A DNA stretch of 64,000 nt from Siccirubricoccus phaeus. Lineage in GTDB: Bacteria; Pseudomonadota; Alphaproteobacteria; Acetobacterales; Acetobacteraceae. A model generated the notes under the pieces. It had not been told where the DNA came from. It saw nothing but the letters and a program-made list of their open reading frames with translations, and did no database searches. This document shows, one piece after another, positions 50,612-59,345 of this stretch; position 1 is the stretch's first letter, and the number at the start of each line of letters is the position of its first letter. The position numbers were made by a program, and so were the translations under genes. The stretch lies in the NCBI RefSeq assembly GCF_008360935.1, contig NZ_SRXO01000021.1:45249-109248 (forward strand). Direction: 5' to 3'.

Positions 50612-51670
50612 CTACAGGTATCGCCTGATATCCAGCGTGCTCTCCCGCCCGATGGCGGCGAAATGCTCGGCCAGGAAATGCTCCGCCGCCTCCCGCCCAT
50701 AGCCGCGCAGGGTCTGCAGGAAGTCCCAGTCGCCGTTCAGCTTGGTGGAGAGCTTGAACTCCCGCATCCGCGCCTCGTCCTCGATGACGTGGAGGAAGAG
50801 GCGGCGGTAGCGCGGCTGTTCCAGCCGCCCGGCATCCAGCAGCCGCTGCACGAAGTCGATCGCCCGCATCTCCGCCATCAGGCTGGCATTGAAGCTGATC
50901 TCGTTCAGCCGGTTCATGATGTCGGAGGGCGTGGTGGGCAGCTCCTCCCGCAATATGGCGTTGATCTGCACCAGCACGATGTCGGACGCGCCGCGCTCAT
51001 GGTAGAGCGGCCAGAGCGCCGGATTGCCCAGATAGCCGCCATCCCAATAGGGCTCGCCCTCGATCTCCACGGCGCGGAAGACATTGGGCAGGCAGGCGGA
51101 GGCGAGGATGACGTCGGTCGTCACCTCCACCCGGCCGAAGACGCGGGGCTTGCCGGTGCGGACATTGGTGGCGGAGATGAAGAGGCGGATCGCCTTGGGG
51201 TCCTGCTTCAGCCGCGCCTCGTCCAGATTATCCGAGATCACCTGGCGCAGCGGGTTGAACTCCGCCAGCAGCGGGTTGATCTGGTAGGGGGAGAAGACGC
51301 GGGAGAGGGTCTCGAAGGTCTGGTAGGCGACGGAATAAGTGAGGTCGTGGCCCCAGAGCGCCTTCTCCCAGGGGGTGTTGCGCAGCGGGCTGAAGGCGAG
51401 GCGCAGCGCCACGTCGTTCCAGAGCTTGTTGAGGGCGTCGATCGCCCCCTGGCGGCCGCCCGCGGCCAGCCCCTGCACCAGGATGGCGGCGTTGATCGCC
51501 CCGGCGGAGGTGCCGGAGACGGCATCCACCACCAGCCGGTCATCCTCCAGCAGCCGTTCCAGCACCCCCCAGGTGAAGGCGCCATGGGTGCCCCCGCCCT
51601 GCAGGGCGAGGTTGATCTTCTTCGGCGCCGCCGGCCGCGCGACCGCCGGCGCCCCTACCCCCTCAGCCAT
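50612..51670 (-). CDS. Patatin-like phospholipase
   Basis: 352 aa. Patatin domain: oxyanion loop NLALQGGGTHGAFTWGVLER, nucleophile elbow VSGTSAGAINAAIL (GxSxG), catalytic Asp in EPYWDGGYLGNPAL (DGG). The C-terminal region includes RLNEISFNASLMAEMRAIDF, typical of the RssA/DUF3734-like subgroup. Probably a lipid acyl hydrolase on the inner face of the membrane. Start fixed by proximity of the glycine loop. Confidence 0.93.
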   Translation of the reverse strand: MAEGVGAPAVARPAAPKKINLALQGGGTHGAFTWGVLERLLEDDRLVVDAVSGTSAGAINAAILVQGLAAGGRQGAIDALNKLWNDVALRLAFSPLRNTPWEKALWGHDLTYSVAYQTFETLSRVFSPYQINPLLAEFNPLRQVISDNLDEARLKQDPKAIRLFISATNVRTGKPRVFGRVEVTTDVILASACLPNVFRAVEIEGEPYWDGGYLGNPALWPLYHERGASDIVLVQINAILREELPTTPSDIMNRLNEISFNASLMAEMRAIDFVQRLLDAGRLEQPRYRRLFLHVIEDEARMREFKLSTKLNGDWDFLQTLRGYGREAAEHFLAEHFAAIGRESTLDIRRYL

Positions 51671-51799
51671 GCAGCGCGCCCATCCACCCGACCTGCCTGT
51701 TGCCCTGCCGCGGCTTTGCCGCGGCAGGCTGTGTGGAGCCCCGGGAGCACAGCGCCCCGCGGCCCCCGCGGAGCCGCGCAGCGGCTTCGTGGGGAACTG

Positions 51800-51899
51800 G
51801 AGCGTGATCGGTTGAGGTCGAATCGACCGAAACCGTGAATCACGCGACCGAACAATGAGCCAGAGTGGGGCGGGTGAGCGCAGCTCAATCGTCCCGCTC
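51800..51899 (+). repeat. Type A intergenic repeat
   Basis: GAGCGTGATCGGTTGAGGTC...CAATCGTCCCGCTC, 100 bp; nearly identical to the 25477 and 52962 copies in its left half. Abuts a reverse type B. Confidence 0.93.
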
Positions 51900-51900
51900 C

Positions 51901-52018
51901 AGTGTCCCGATTCCGCAGCCCTGCGGACGTCGTTCTCGGGCCACCAGCTTGTGTTTTCAGTGACCTGCTTCTCCGCTGCGTTCGCCGGAAAGGCAGCGAA
52001 CTTCGCGGGCAGGACACT
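51901..52018 (-). repeat. Type B intergenic repeat (reverse)
   Basis: AGTGTCCCGATTCCG...GGCAGGACACT. Same two modules as at 31574-31691 but on the other strand, with the A/T-rich spacer GCTTGTGTTTTC. Confidence 0.92.
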
Positions 52019-52024
52019 GGAGTT

Positions 52025-52074
52025 GCAGCAGATTCACGCCCGCGGGCGATTCCGCCCTCCGGCGATCTGCTCTA
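52025..52074 (-). repeat. Type C intergenic repeat
   Basis: GCAGATTCACGCCCGCGGGC...GCGATCTGCTCTA. The closing CTA is the complement of the stop codon of the dehydrogenase gene. Confidence 0.9.
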
Positions 52075-52866
52075 ATTCGCGTACCAGCCGCCGTCGATGG
52101 AGAGCGCGGCGCCGGTCACCCCGCCGCTGCCGGGGCCGCAGAGATAGAGCGCCATATGCGCCACCTCCTCCACCTCGATCCAGCGCTTGGAAGGCTGGTG
52201 CTCCAGCAGGTGGTCCTTCAGCGCCACCTCCTCGGAGACCCCGTACTGCTTCGCCAGGGCCGGCAATTGGGCTTCCGCCAGCGGTGTGCGGACGAAGCCG
52301 GGGCAGATGGCGTTGCAGGTGATTTGCGTCTGCGCCACCTCGATCGCCACCGTCTTGGTCAGCCCCACCACCGCGTGCTTGGCGGCGACATAGGCCGATT
52401 TGCCCGGCGAGGCGACCAGCCCATGCGCCGAGGCGATGTTGATGATCCGCCCCCAGCCGCGCTGCTTCATCCCCGGCAGCGCCGCCTTGATGGCGTGGAA
52501 ATTCGAGGTGAAGTTGATGGCGATGATGGCGTCGAATTTCGCCTCGGGAAATTCATCGACCGGCGCGACGAATTGGATGCCGGCATTGTTCACCAGGATG
52601 TCCACGGAACCGAGCGCCGCCTCGGCCGCCGCCACCATCTCGCGCACCGCCTCAGGCTTGGAAAGGTCGGCGCCGGAATAGGGCGCCTCCGCGACGCCCA
52701 TGGCGGCGCCCACCTCGGCGCGGGCCTTGGCGATTTCCTCCGGCTTGCCGAAGCCGTTCAGCATGATCTTGGCGCCGGCCTCGGCGAAGAGCTGGGCAAT
52801 GCCGAGCCCGATGCCGCTGGTGCTGCCGGTGACCAGGGCGGTCCGTCCAGCGAGAGTCTTCTCCAT
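52072..52866 (-). CDS. bdhA: 3-hydroxybutyrate dehydrogenase
   Basis: 264 aa SDR that oxidises (R)-3-hydroxybutyrate to acetoacetate in polyhydroxybutyrate or ketone-body use. Cofactor motif TGSTSGIGLGIAQLFAEAG, NNAGIQFVAPVDEFPE (characteristic of this enzyme), Ser in IINIASAHGLVASPGK, and SAYVAAKHAV with Tyr and Lys. VTGAALSIDGGW closes it. Start MEKTLAGR, after GGGAGAG, is preferred. Confidence 0.94.
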   Translation of the reverse strand: MEKTLAGRTALVTGSTSGIGLGIAQLFAEAGAKIMLNGFGKPEEIAKARAEVGAAMGVAEAPYSGADLSKPEAVREMVAAAEAALGSVDILVNNAGIQFVAPVDEFPEAKFDAIIAINFTSNFHAIKAALPGMKQRGWGRIINIASAHGLVASPGKSAYVAAKHAVVGLTKTVAIEVAQTQITCNAICPGFVRTPLAEAQLPALAKQYGVSEEVALKDHLLEHQPSKRWIEVEEVAHMALYLCGPGSGGVTGAALSIDGGWYAN

Positions 52867-52961
52867 CCGATCTCTCCCAATCGCTTGAGGCACTTGTCAG
52901 AACCCGGCGCCGCCTGGTGCCCCGCCTTGTCCGGGGTGGCACCGCGACGGCTGCTGCCCTG

Positions 52962-53064
52962 GAGCGTGATCGGTTGAGGTCGCATCGACCGAAACCGTGA
53001 ATCACGCGACCGAACAATGAGCTAGAGCGGGGCGGGTGAGCGCAGCTCAACCGATCCCGCTCTA
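52962..53064 (+). repeat. Type A intergenic repeat
   Basis: GAGCGTGATCGGTTGAGGTC...ACCGATCCCGCTCTAG. Lies 96 bp upstream of the bdhA start, so this copy is in a promoter rather than a 3' region. Confidence 0.93.
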
Positions 53065-53125
53065 GAGCAGCTTCACGCCGGCCGGAAACGGCCAGCGTGA
53101 AGGTCGTACTCCAGGAATGCATGTT

Positions 53126-53190
53126 CCGGAGCAGCTTATCCCAGCCCGGCCGGAACGGTCCCCGTTCCAGCCGGGCCGAGGCTGCTCCGG
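53126..53190. repeat. Long imperfect inverted repeat between bdhA and the oxidoreductase
   Basis: CCGGAGCAGC at 53126-53135 pairs with GCTGCTCCGG at 53181-53190; inside, CCCGGC and GGAACG pair with CGTTCC and GCCGGG. The neighbouring 53065-53100 also has GAGCAGCTTCACGC/GCGTGAAG arms. No other content was seen in 52867-53229. Confidence 0.8.
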
Positions 53191-53229
53191 GCCTCCCACA
53201 GAGCCGCCGCGCGGTCTTGTCGGGATGTG

Positions 53230-54684
53230 TCACGGCAGGTGTTTCAGCAGGCCGACGATGCTCTTCGCCGCGGGCGAGAACAGCTTCGGCGTGTAATACT
53301 CCCCGGCCGCGCGCTTGGCCGCCTCGGCCAAAGTGGGGTAGGGCAGGACCATCCCCGCCAGGGCCGAAAGCGGCAGGCGCCGGCCGATCATCAGCCCGAA
53401 CATCCCGGCCATCTCCCCCGCCCGCGGCGCCAGCACCCCGGCGCCGAGCAGCCTTCCCTTCCCGTCCAGCAGCAGCCGCACCTCGCCCTCCGGCCGGCCT
53501 TCGGCGATGGCACGGTCATTCTCCTCGAGGCTCCAGCGCTGCACCTGCAGCCCGGCGATCCCTTGCGCCTTCGCCTCCGCCTCGGTCAACCCGATCTGCG
53601 CCAGCTCCGGATCCGTGTAGGTCACGCGCGGCAGGGCGGCGTAGTCCACCCGCGCGAAGGGCAGGCGGAACAGCATGGACCGCACCAGGATGCCGGCATG
53701 CTGGCTGCCCACATGGGTGAAGGCGCGGGGGCCGAGGCCCGCCGGGTCGGCGATGTCGCCCACCGCCCAGACGCGCGGATTGCTGGTGGAGCGGAGGTCG
53801 CGCCGCGTGGCGATGCCGTGCTGCGTCGCCGCCACATTGCCCGCGGTGAGGTCCAGCCCCGCCAGCCGCGGCACCCGCCCGACCGCCAGCAGCAGATGCG
53901 TGCCCGCGATGCGGCTGCCATCCGCCAGCACCGCGACCACGCCGGCCGTCTCCGCCGGGCTTCTCGGCTCCAGCGGCTCCACCGCCGTGAGCTTCGCGGC
54001 CTCGCGGATCTCCACGCCGTCGCGGCGCAGCGCCTCCCGCAGCCCCGCCACCAGCGCCGGATCCTCGCGGGCGGCGATGCTCGGCGCCGCCTCGATGATC
54101 GTGACGAGGCAGCCCAGCCTTGCATGCGCCTGCGCCATCTCGAGGCCGATCGGGCCGCCGCCGAGGATGAGGAGATGGCCGGGGGGCTCGACCAGGTCGA
54201 ACAGCGTCTCGTTGGTCAGCCAGGGGACGCCGTCCAGGCCGGGAATGTCGGGGATCACGGCGCTGCTGCCGGCGGCGATGACGCAGCGGCGGAAGGTCAG
54301 GCGGCGGCCGCCCACCTCCAGCGCATCGGGGGCGAGGAAATGCGCGGAGGCCTGGATCACCTCGCAGCCCAGGCCACGGAAGCGCTCGGCGCTGTCATTC
54401 GGGGCGATGCGGGCGATGGCGCCCTGCACATGGGCGCGCACCGCGTCCCAGTCGATCTCGGGCGGCGGCAGCTTCACGCCGAACCGCGCGGCACCGCGGG
54501 CCGCCGCCGCGGCATGGGCGGCGGCCAGCAACGCCTTGGAGGGGACGCAGCCGTAATTCAGGCAGTCGCCCCCCATGCGGCCGCGCTCGATCAGCGCCAC
54601 CCGCAAACCCAATCTGGCGGAAATGGCCGCGACCGAAAGGCCGGCAGCGCCGGCACCCACCACCGCGACATCCACATCAGGCAT
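53230..54684 (-). CDS. Pyridine nucleotide-disulfide oxidoreductase (mercuric-reductase-like)
   Basis: 484 aa, from ATG at the complement of 54682-54684 (MPDVDVAVVG) with GGAG 9 nt upstream. FAD motif VAVVGAGAAGLSVAAISA, redox pair in GGDCLNYGCVPSKAL, NAD motif LILGGGPIGLEMAQAHARLG, VWAVGDIADP. In the interface domain the usual HPT...E is YPTLAEAAKRAAGEYY, so the catalytic His is absent. TVP38-linked members often look this way. Substrate unknown; not assigned to mercury, as no mer genes are near. Confidence 0.88.
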   Translation of the reverse strand: MPDVDVAVVGAGAAGLSVAAISARLGLRVALIERGRMGGDCLNYGCVPSKALLAAAHAAAAARGAARFGVKLPPPEIDWDAVRAHVQGAIARIAPNDSAERFRGLGCEVIQASAHFLAPDALEVGGRRLTFRRCVIAAGSSAVIPDIPGLDGVPWLTNETLFDLVEPPGHLLILGGGPIGLEMAQAHARLGCLVTIIEAAPSIAAREDPALVAGLREALRRDGVEIREAAKLTAVEPLEPRSPAETAGVVAVLADGSRIAGTHLLLAVGRVPRLAGLDLTAGNVAATQHGIATRRDLRSTSNPRVWAVGDIADPAGLGPRAFTHVGSQHAGILVRSMLFRLPFARVDYAALPRVTYTDPELAQIGLTEAEAKAQGIAGLQVQRWSLEENDRAIAEGRPEGEVRLLLDGKGRLLGAGVLAPRAGEMAGMFGLMIGRRLPLSALAGMVLPYPTLAEAAKRAAGEYYTPKLFSPAAKSIVGLLKHLP

Positions 54685-54753
54685 CAAGCTCTGCTCCAAA
54701 CATCCATGAGGAGGGCCTTGCCCCCCTCAACCTCCCCCACCCGGGTTCCCATG

Positions 54754-54804
54754 GACAATGCGCAGCATTGTCGACAGGGCCCGGCAAAGGCCGAAGGGCC
54801 TTTG
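54754..54804. repeat. Two adjacent hairpins between the TVP38 and oxidoreductase genes
   Basis: GACAATGC, 3 nt, GCATTGTC at 54754-54772 and AAAGGCC, GAAG, GGCCTTT at 54786-54803. The second is related to the hairpin at 31483-31504. Confidence 0.75.
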
Positions 54805-54819
54805 GAACCTTGAATCTGG

Positions 54820-55533
54820 CTACGCACCCCTGCGACGGCGCCACCAGACGCCCAGCAGCGACAACACCGCCAGACCCAGCAGCGGCAGCAAGATGCCCGG
54901 CGCAAACATCACGGAAAGATCAGGATGGCCGCCGGCCTCGAACACCTGGCCCAGCCCGGCGCCGATGCCGGCGAACACCGCGGTGGCGGGAATGATCCCC
55001 ACCAGGGTCGCCGCGGCGAAGGATGCGAACGGCATGCCCGCCAGGGCCGGGGCCAGGTTCACCAGCCAGAAGGGCACCACCGGCAGCAGCCGCAGCGAGA
55101 GCAGGTACCAGAACCCGTCCCGCGCCAGCCCCGCCCGCACCCGCCCCAGCAAGGGGCCGGCCTTGCGCGCCAGGGTCTCCGCCAGGGCGTGACGGGCGGC
55201 CAGGAACAGCAGGCAGGCCCCCAGGGTCGCCCCCACCACCGCCGCCACGGCCCCCCAGACCGGGCCGAACAGGAACCCGCCCGCCAGCGTCAGCACCACC
55301 GCCCCGGGCAGGGAGAGCGCCACCACCCCCACATACACCGCGATGAACCCCAGCACCGCCAGCAGCGGCGAGGCCGCGACGAGGCCCAGCAGCGCCGCCC
55401 GCTGCGCCGCCAGCGCCTCGAAGGAAAGGGAGCGCTGCACCCCCAGCGCCCAGGCCAGCGCCAGCGCCGCCAGCAGCATCAGCAGCGGCCACAACCGGAT
55501 CCAGGCGGGGGAGGGTGGGGCAGCGTCCGGCAT
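54820..55533 (-). CDS. TVP38/TMEM64 family membrane protein
   Basis: 237 aa, about six hydrophobic segments. VTT domain: [40 protein letters not shown] and [20 protein letters not shown]. DedA-superfamily protein of the inner membrane. It lies upstream of the flavin oxidoreductase on the same strand, a pairing seen (and sometimes fused) in many bacteria, suggesting a joint membrane redox role of unknown nature. Confidence 0.93.
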   Translation of the reverse strand: MPDAAPPSPAWIRLWPLLMLLAALALAWALGVQRSLSFEALAAQRAALLGLVAASPLLAVLGFIAVYVGVVALSLPGAVVLTLAGGFLFGPVWGAVAAVVGATLGACLLFLAARHALAETLARKAGPLLGRVRAGLARDGFWYLLSLRLLPVVPFWLVNLAPALAGMPFASFAAATLVGIIPATAVFAGIGAGLGQVFEAGGHPDLSVMFAPGILLPLLGLAVLSLLGVWWRRRRGA

Positions 55534-55739
55534 GGCCTCGGTTCGCGGCAGGGCGGGGCCGCGTTACGCTGCCTCGGCCGGCAACGCAACCAGGCTTCGC
55601 CCCTCCCCTCAGGGCGTTGACGCCGCACCGCCCCCTCCGTATAGCTGCGCGCCTTCGCCGGGGCCCCGCAGGCTGCCGGCTTCCTCCGTTGCGCGCCCCT
55701 TGCGGGCACGCCGGTGGCGACCCAGTCCGGAGACCGACC

Positions 55740-55874
55740 GTGAAGCGTACCTATCAGCCCTCCAAGCTCGTCCGGAAGCGCCGGCATGGCTTCCGCGCCC
55801 GCATGGCGACGGTCGGCGGCCGCAAGGTGCTGGCCAACCGCCGCGCCAAGGGCCGCGCCAAGCTCAGCGCCTGA
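55740..55874 (+). CDS. rpmH: 50S ribosomal protein L34
   Basis: 44 aa: [20 protein letters not shown] then [20 protein letters not shown]. The start is GTG. Full-length canonical L34, at the head of the rpmH-rnpA-yidD-yidC block. Confidence 0.98.
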   Translation: MKRTYQPSKLVRKRRHGFRARMATVGGRKVLANRRAKGRAKLSA

Positions 55875-56085
55875 GGCCTGTCAGAGAAGGGGTGAGGCGG
55901 CGGGATGGCGAGGGATTTTTCGCGCTGGGAAGAAGGGCGGTGCCGCCAGGGCCGGTGGCCTCGGCAAGCCGACCGTCGTGCGGCTGGCGCGCCTTCGGCG
56001 CGACGCACCCAGGACGAAAAAGACCTGCCAGACCGACCCGATACCCCTTCCTCTGGCCGGCCCTAGCCGGGGGGCGGGTGCTGCC

Positions 56086-56637
56086 ATGCCGGGCCGCCCT
56101 CCCCGGCTGACCCGGCGCGGGGAGTTCCTCGCCGCCGCCAGGGCCGGCCGCAAGGCGGGCCGGCCGGGCCTCGCCCTGCAGGCCCTGCCGCGCCCTGGCG
56201 AGCCGCTGCGCTGCGGCTTCACCGCCACGAAGAAGATCGGCAACGCCGTCATCCGCAACCGCTGCAAGCGGCGGCTGCGGGAAGCGGCGCGGCTGCTGCT
56301 GGCGGAGTATCCGCCCGGCTGGGATCTGGTGCTCATCGCCCGCGACGCTACCCCGACCCGCCCCTGGGACAAGCTGCTCGGCGACCTGCGCGGCGCGCTG
56401 CGCCAGGCGGGGGTGCCGGAGCCCGGCGCCGCGCCGGGCGCCGCTCCCCGCGGCGCCGAGGCCGGGGTGCCGGCGCCGGCCCCGGCCAGCGAGGTCAGGC
56501 CAGGCGGGGCCAGGTCAGGCGGGGCCAAGGTGCCCGCGCCGGGCCCCTCGGCCGGCGCGGCCAGGGCACCGACCAGGGAGCCGGACGCCAAGGCACCCCG
56601 GCCCGGGGCGCCCCCGGCGCCGGCGGAGCCCGGCTGA
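56086..56637 (+). CDS. rnpA: RNase P protein component with extended C-terminus
   Basis: 183 aa. Residues about 1-110 are canonical RnpA ([40 protein letters not shown], the RNR motif, [16 protein letters not shown]). They bind precursor-tRNA leaders together with RnpB RNA. Residues about 112-183 are an Ala/Pro/Gly tail ([20 protein letters not shown]), absent from most RnpA. The 211-bp gap from rpmH is longer than usual. Its stop overlaps the yidD ATG. Confidence 0.95.
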   Translation: MPGRPPRLTRRGEFLAAARAGRKAGRPGLALQALPRPGEPLRCGFTATKKIGNAVIRNRCKRRLREAARLLLAEYPPGWDLVLIARDATPTRPWDKLLGDLRGALRQAGVPEPGAAPGAAPRGAEAGVPAPAPASEVRPGGARSGGAKVPAPGPSAGAARAPTREPDAKAPRPGAPPAPAEPG

Positions 56638-56873
56638 TGCGCCCCGCCGCCGAGGCGCTGAAGGGCGCCGTCATCCTGTACCAATGGACCTTGCGCCCCT
56701 TCATCGGGGCGCAATGCCGCTTCCACCCCTCCTGCAGCCATTACGCGCTGGAGGCGCTTTCCACCCATGGCGCGGCCCGCGGCGCCCTTCTGGCCGGCCG
56801 CCGCATCCTGCGCTGCAACCCCTGGAACCCCGGCGGCTACGACCCCGTGCCGCCCCGGACCGAACAAGGCTGA
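56637..56873 (+). CDS. yidD: Membrane protein insertion efficiency factor YidD
   Basis: 78 aa. [36 protein letters not shown] and [16 protein letters not shown] are the full YidD signature, with three conserved cysteines. Helps YidC/Sec insertion. The ATG overlaps the rnpA stop; yidC follows after 10 bp. Confidence 0.98.
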   Translation: MRPAAEALKGAVILYQWTLRPFIGAQCRFHPSCSHYALEALSTHGAARGALLAGRRILRCNPWNPGGYDPVPPRTEQG

Positions 56874-56883
56874 TCCGCCGCCC

Positions 56884-58665
56884 ATGGACAACAAGCGCCT
56901 TCTCCTGGCGATCATCGTCTCGATCGGCATCCTGCTGGTCTTCGAAACCGTCTTCAACCGGCCGGCGCGGGAGGCGCAGCAGGCGCAGCAGCAGATCGCC
57001 GCGCAGACCGCCCAGCCGGCGCCCGCCCCCGGGCCTGCCGGCCCGCTGCGCACGCCGACCGATGCCTCCCCCGCCGCCGGCACCCCGCGCGAGCCCGCCG
57101 CCCGCCTGCCCGTCGAGGGCCCGCGCGTCCAGGGCACGCTGAGCCTGCGCGGCGCCAGGCTGGACGACCTCGTGCTGCGCGACTACCGCGAGACCACCGA
57201 CTCCGCCTCCCCTCTCGTCCGCCTCTTCGCGCCGCGCGAGGGCACGGCGCCCTATTACGCGCAATGGGGCTGGACGGCGGCGGATGGCCGCACCCCCGTG
57301 CCGGGCAACGACACGGACTGGCAGGCGGAGGGCGGGCGCCTGACCCCCGCCACCCCGGTGACGCTGCGCTGGGACAATGGCCAGGGCCAGGTCTTCGAGA
57401 TCGTCCTGTCGCTTGATGACAATTTCATGGTCACCGCCGAGCAGCGGGTGCGGAACACCGGGGCGCAGCCTGTCCAGCTCCTCCCCTGGGCCCGGATCCG
57501 GCGGGAGAGCACGCCGCCCACCCAGGGCTTCTACATCCTGCATGAGGGCTTCGTCGGCGTGCTGGACGGCAGGCTGCAGGAACTCACCTATTCCAAGGCC
57601 AAGGAGGAAGGCAGCCGCCGCGGCGGCGTGGCCTTCGAGCAGGAGACGGCCGGCGGCTGGTCCGGCTTCACCGACAAATACTGGCTGGCGGCGCTGACGC
57701 CCGTGGACCAGGCCGCCCGCCTGCGCGCCAGCTACCGCGCGGTGCCGGAGGCGGGCCCCAGGGGCCAGGAAGACCGCTGGCAGGTGGATTTCGCCCCGCC
57801 CGCCGCCATGGAGGTGACCCCGGGCGCCACCGGCGGCGGCCAGGCGCTGCGCCTGTTCGCCGGCGCGAAGGAGGTGCATCTGCTGGATGCCTATGCCGCC
57901 CGCCTCGGCATCCCGGATTTCGACAAGGCGATCGATTTCGGCTGGTTCTACTTCCTGACCAAGCCCTTCTTCTTCGCCCTCGACTGGCTGTTCAAGCTGT
58001 TCGGCAATTTCGGCATCGCCATCCTGGTCTTCACCTTCGGGCTGAAGCTGCTGTTCTTCCCGCTGGCCAACAAGGCCTACAAATCCATGGCGCGGATGAA
58101 GGTGCTCGCGCCGAAGATGCAGGAGATCCGCGAACGGCATAAGGAGGACCCGGCCAAGGCCCAGGCGGAGATGATGGCGCTCTACCGGACGGAGAAGGTG
58201 AACCCGGCCTCCGGCTGCCTGCCCATCCTCATCCAGATCCCGGTCTTCTTCGCCCTCTACAAGGTGCTGTTCGTCACCATCGAGATGCGGCACGCGCCCT
58301 TCTTCGGCTGGATCCGGGACCTCTCGGCGCCGGACCCGACGAACCTCTTCAACCTGTTCGGGCTGCTTCCCTTCGACCCGATGGCCTATTCGCATTTCCT
58401 GCACATGCCGGCCTGGGCGCTCATCATGGGCGTCACCATGTATCTGCAGCAGAAGCTGAACCCGGCGCCCCCGGACCCGATCCAGGCGAAGGTGTTCCAG
58501 TACATGCCGATCATCTTCACCTTCATGCTGGCCAGCTTCCCGGCCGGGCTGGTGATCTACTGGTCGTGGAACAACCTGCTTTCGATTGCGCAGCAATGGT
58601 ACATCATGCGGCTGGACTCGCAGCGGAGGGGCAAGGCCGTGGCCCCGGCCCCCAGCAAGGGGTGA
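56884..58665 (+). CDS. yidC: Membrane protein insertase YidC
   Basis: 593 aa. TM1 at about residues 6-22, a Gln/Ala/Pro linker, a large periplasmic beta-domain (about residues 60-345), then the insertase core: FDKAIDFGWFYFLTKPFFFA, FGIAILVFTFGLKLLFFPLA with the essential groove Arg equivalent replaced or nearby, AYKSMARMKVLAPKMQEIRE, NPASGCLPILIQIPVFFALY and FPAGLVIYWSWNNLLSIAQQ. Inserts and folds inner-membrane proteins. Its stop overlaps the engB GTG. Confidence 0.97.
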   Translation: MDNKRLLLAIIVSIGILLVFETVFNRPAREAQQAQQQIAAQTAQPAPAPGPAGPLRTPTDASPAAGTPREPAARLPVEGPRVQGTLSLRGARLDDLVLRDYRETTDSASPLVRLFAPREGTAPYYAQWGWTAADGRTPVPGNDTDWQAEGGRLTPATPVTLRWDNGQGQVFEIVLSLDDNFMVTAEQRVRNTGAQPVQLLPWARIRRESTPPTQGFYILHEGFVGVLDGRLQELTYSKAKEEGSRRGGVAFEQETAGGWSGFTDKYWLAALTPVDQAARLRASYRAVPEAGPRGQEDRWQVDFAPPAAMEVTPGATGGGQALRLFAGAKEVHLLDAYAARLGIPDFDKAIDFGWFYFLTKPFFFALDWLFKLFGNFGIAILVFTFGLKLLFFPLANKAYKSMARMKVLAPKMQEIRERHKEDPAKAQAEMMALYRTEKVNPASGCLPILIQIPVFFALYKVLFVTIEMRHAPFFGWIRDLSAPDPTNLFNLFGLLPFDPMAYSHFLHMPAWALIMGVTMYLQQKLNPAPPDPIQAKVFQYMPIIFTFMLASFPAGLVIYWSWNNLLSIAQQWYIMRLDSQRRGKAVAPAPSKG

Positions 58666-59345
58666 GCGGGCCAGGGGCGGCGCTGCCCTCCAGCCTCTCC
58701 GAGGCCGGGAGCGAGGCCGAGCGGGCCGGGCTGATCGAGGCCGGGCGGCTGCTCTTCGCCCGGCCCTGCCGCTTCTTCCATGCGGCGCAGCGGCTGGACC
58801 AGCTTCCGCCCGCCGGCGTGCCGGAGGTCGCCTTCTGCGGCCGCTCCAATGTCGGCAAATCCTCGCTGGTGAATGCGCTGACCGGGCAGAATGCCCTCGC
58901 CCGCGTCTCCCACACCCCAGGCCGCACCCGGCAGTTGAATTTCTTCGATCTCGCCGAGGGAAAGCTGACCCTCGTGGACATGCCGGGCTATGGCTACGCC
59001 CAGGCGTCCAAGAGCGTGAAGGCCGATTGGCAGGGGCTGATGTTCGACTTCCTGCGCGGCCGCCCGACGCTCCGCCGGGTGATGCTGCTGCTGGATGCGC
59101 GGATCGAGACCAAGCCGGGCGACCGGGCGGCGATGGAGCTGCTGAACGAGGCGGCCGTCGGTTTCCAGATCGTGCTGACCAAGGCCGACGATGCCAAGCC
59201 CTGGTGGCTGGAGCAGCGGAAGCAGGAGGCCGAGCAGCTGGCCCGCAAGCACACCGCCGGTCACCCGCTGGTGCTGGTGACGAGCAGCGAGACCGGCCTC
59301 GGCATCCCGGAGCTGCGCGCCGAGATCGCGGCGCTGGCGGCATGA
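58662..59345 (+). CDS. engB: Ribosome biogenesis GTP-binding protein YsxC/EngB
   Basis: 227 aa from GTG 58662 (overlaps the yidC stop). G1 GRSNVGKSSLVNALTG, G2 TPGRTRQLNFF, G3 LVDMPGYGYAQ, G4 TKADDAK. GTPase for late 50S assembly. A short N-terminal extension (about 25 aa) precedes the usual start region. Standard place after yidC. Confidence 0.96.
   Translation: MSGPGAALPSSLSEAGSEAERAGLIEAGRLLFARPCRFFHAAQRLDQLPPAGVPEVAFCGRSNVGKSSLVNALTGQNALARVSHTPGRTRQLNFFDLAEGKLTLVDMPGYGYAQASKSVKADWQGLMFDFLRGRPTLRRVMLLLDARIETKPGDRAAMELLNEAAVGFQIVLTKADDAKPWWLEQRKQEAEQLARKHTAGHPLVLVTSSETGLGIPELRAEIAALAA

Noticed and set aside
53230..54684. Mercuric reductase
   Set aside because: No N-terminal metal-binding domain, no C-terminal vicinal cysteines and no mer genes are nearby.
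55875..56085. Possible upstream extension of rnpA towards rpmH
   Set aside because: The frame is open, but RnpA similarity begins at RLTRRGEF just after ATG 56086 and the upstream residues are unlike RnpA.
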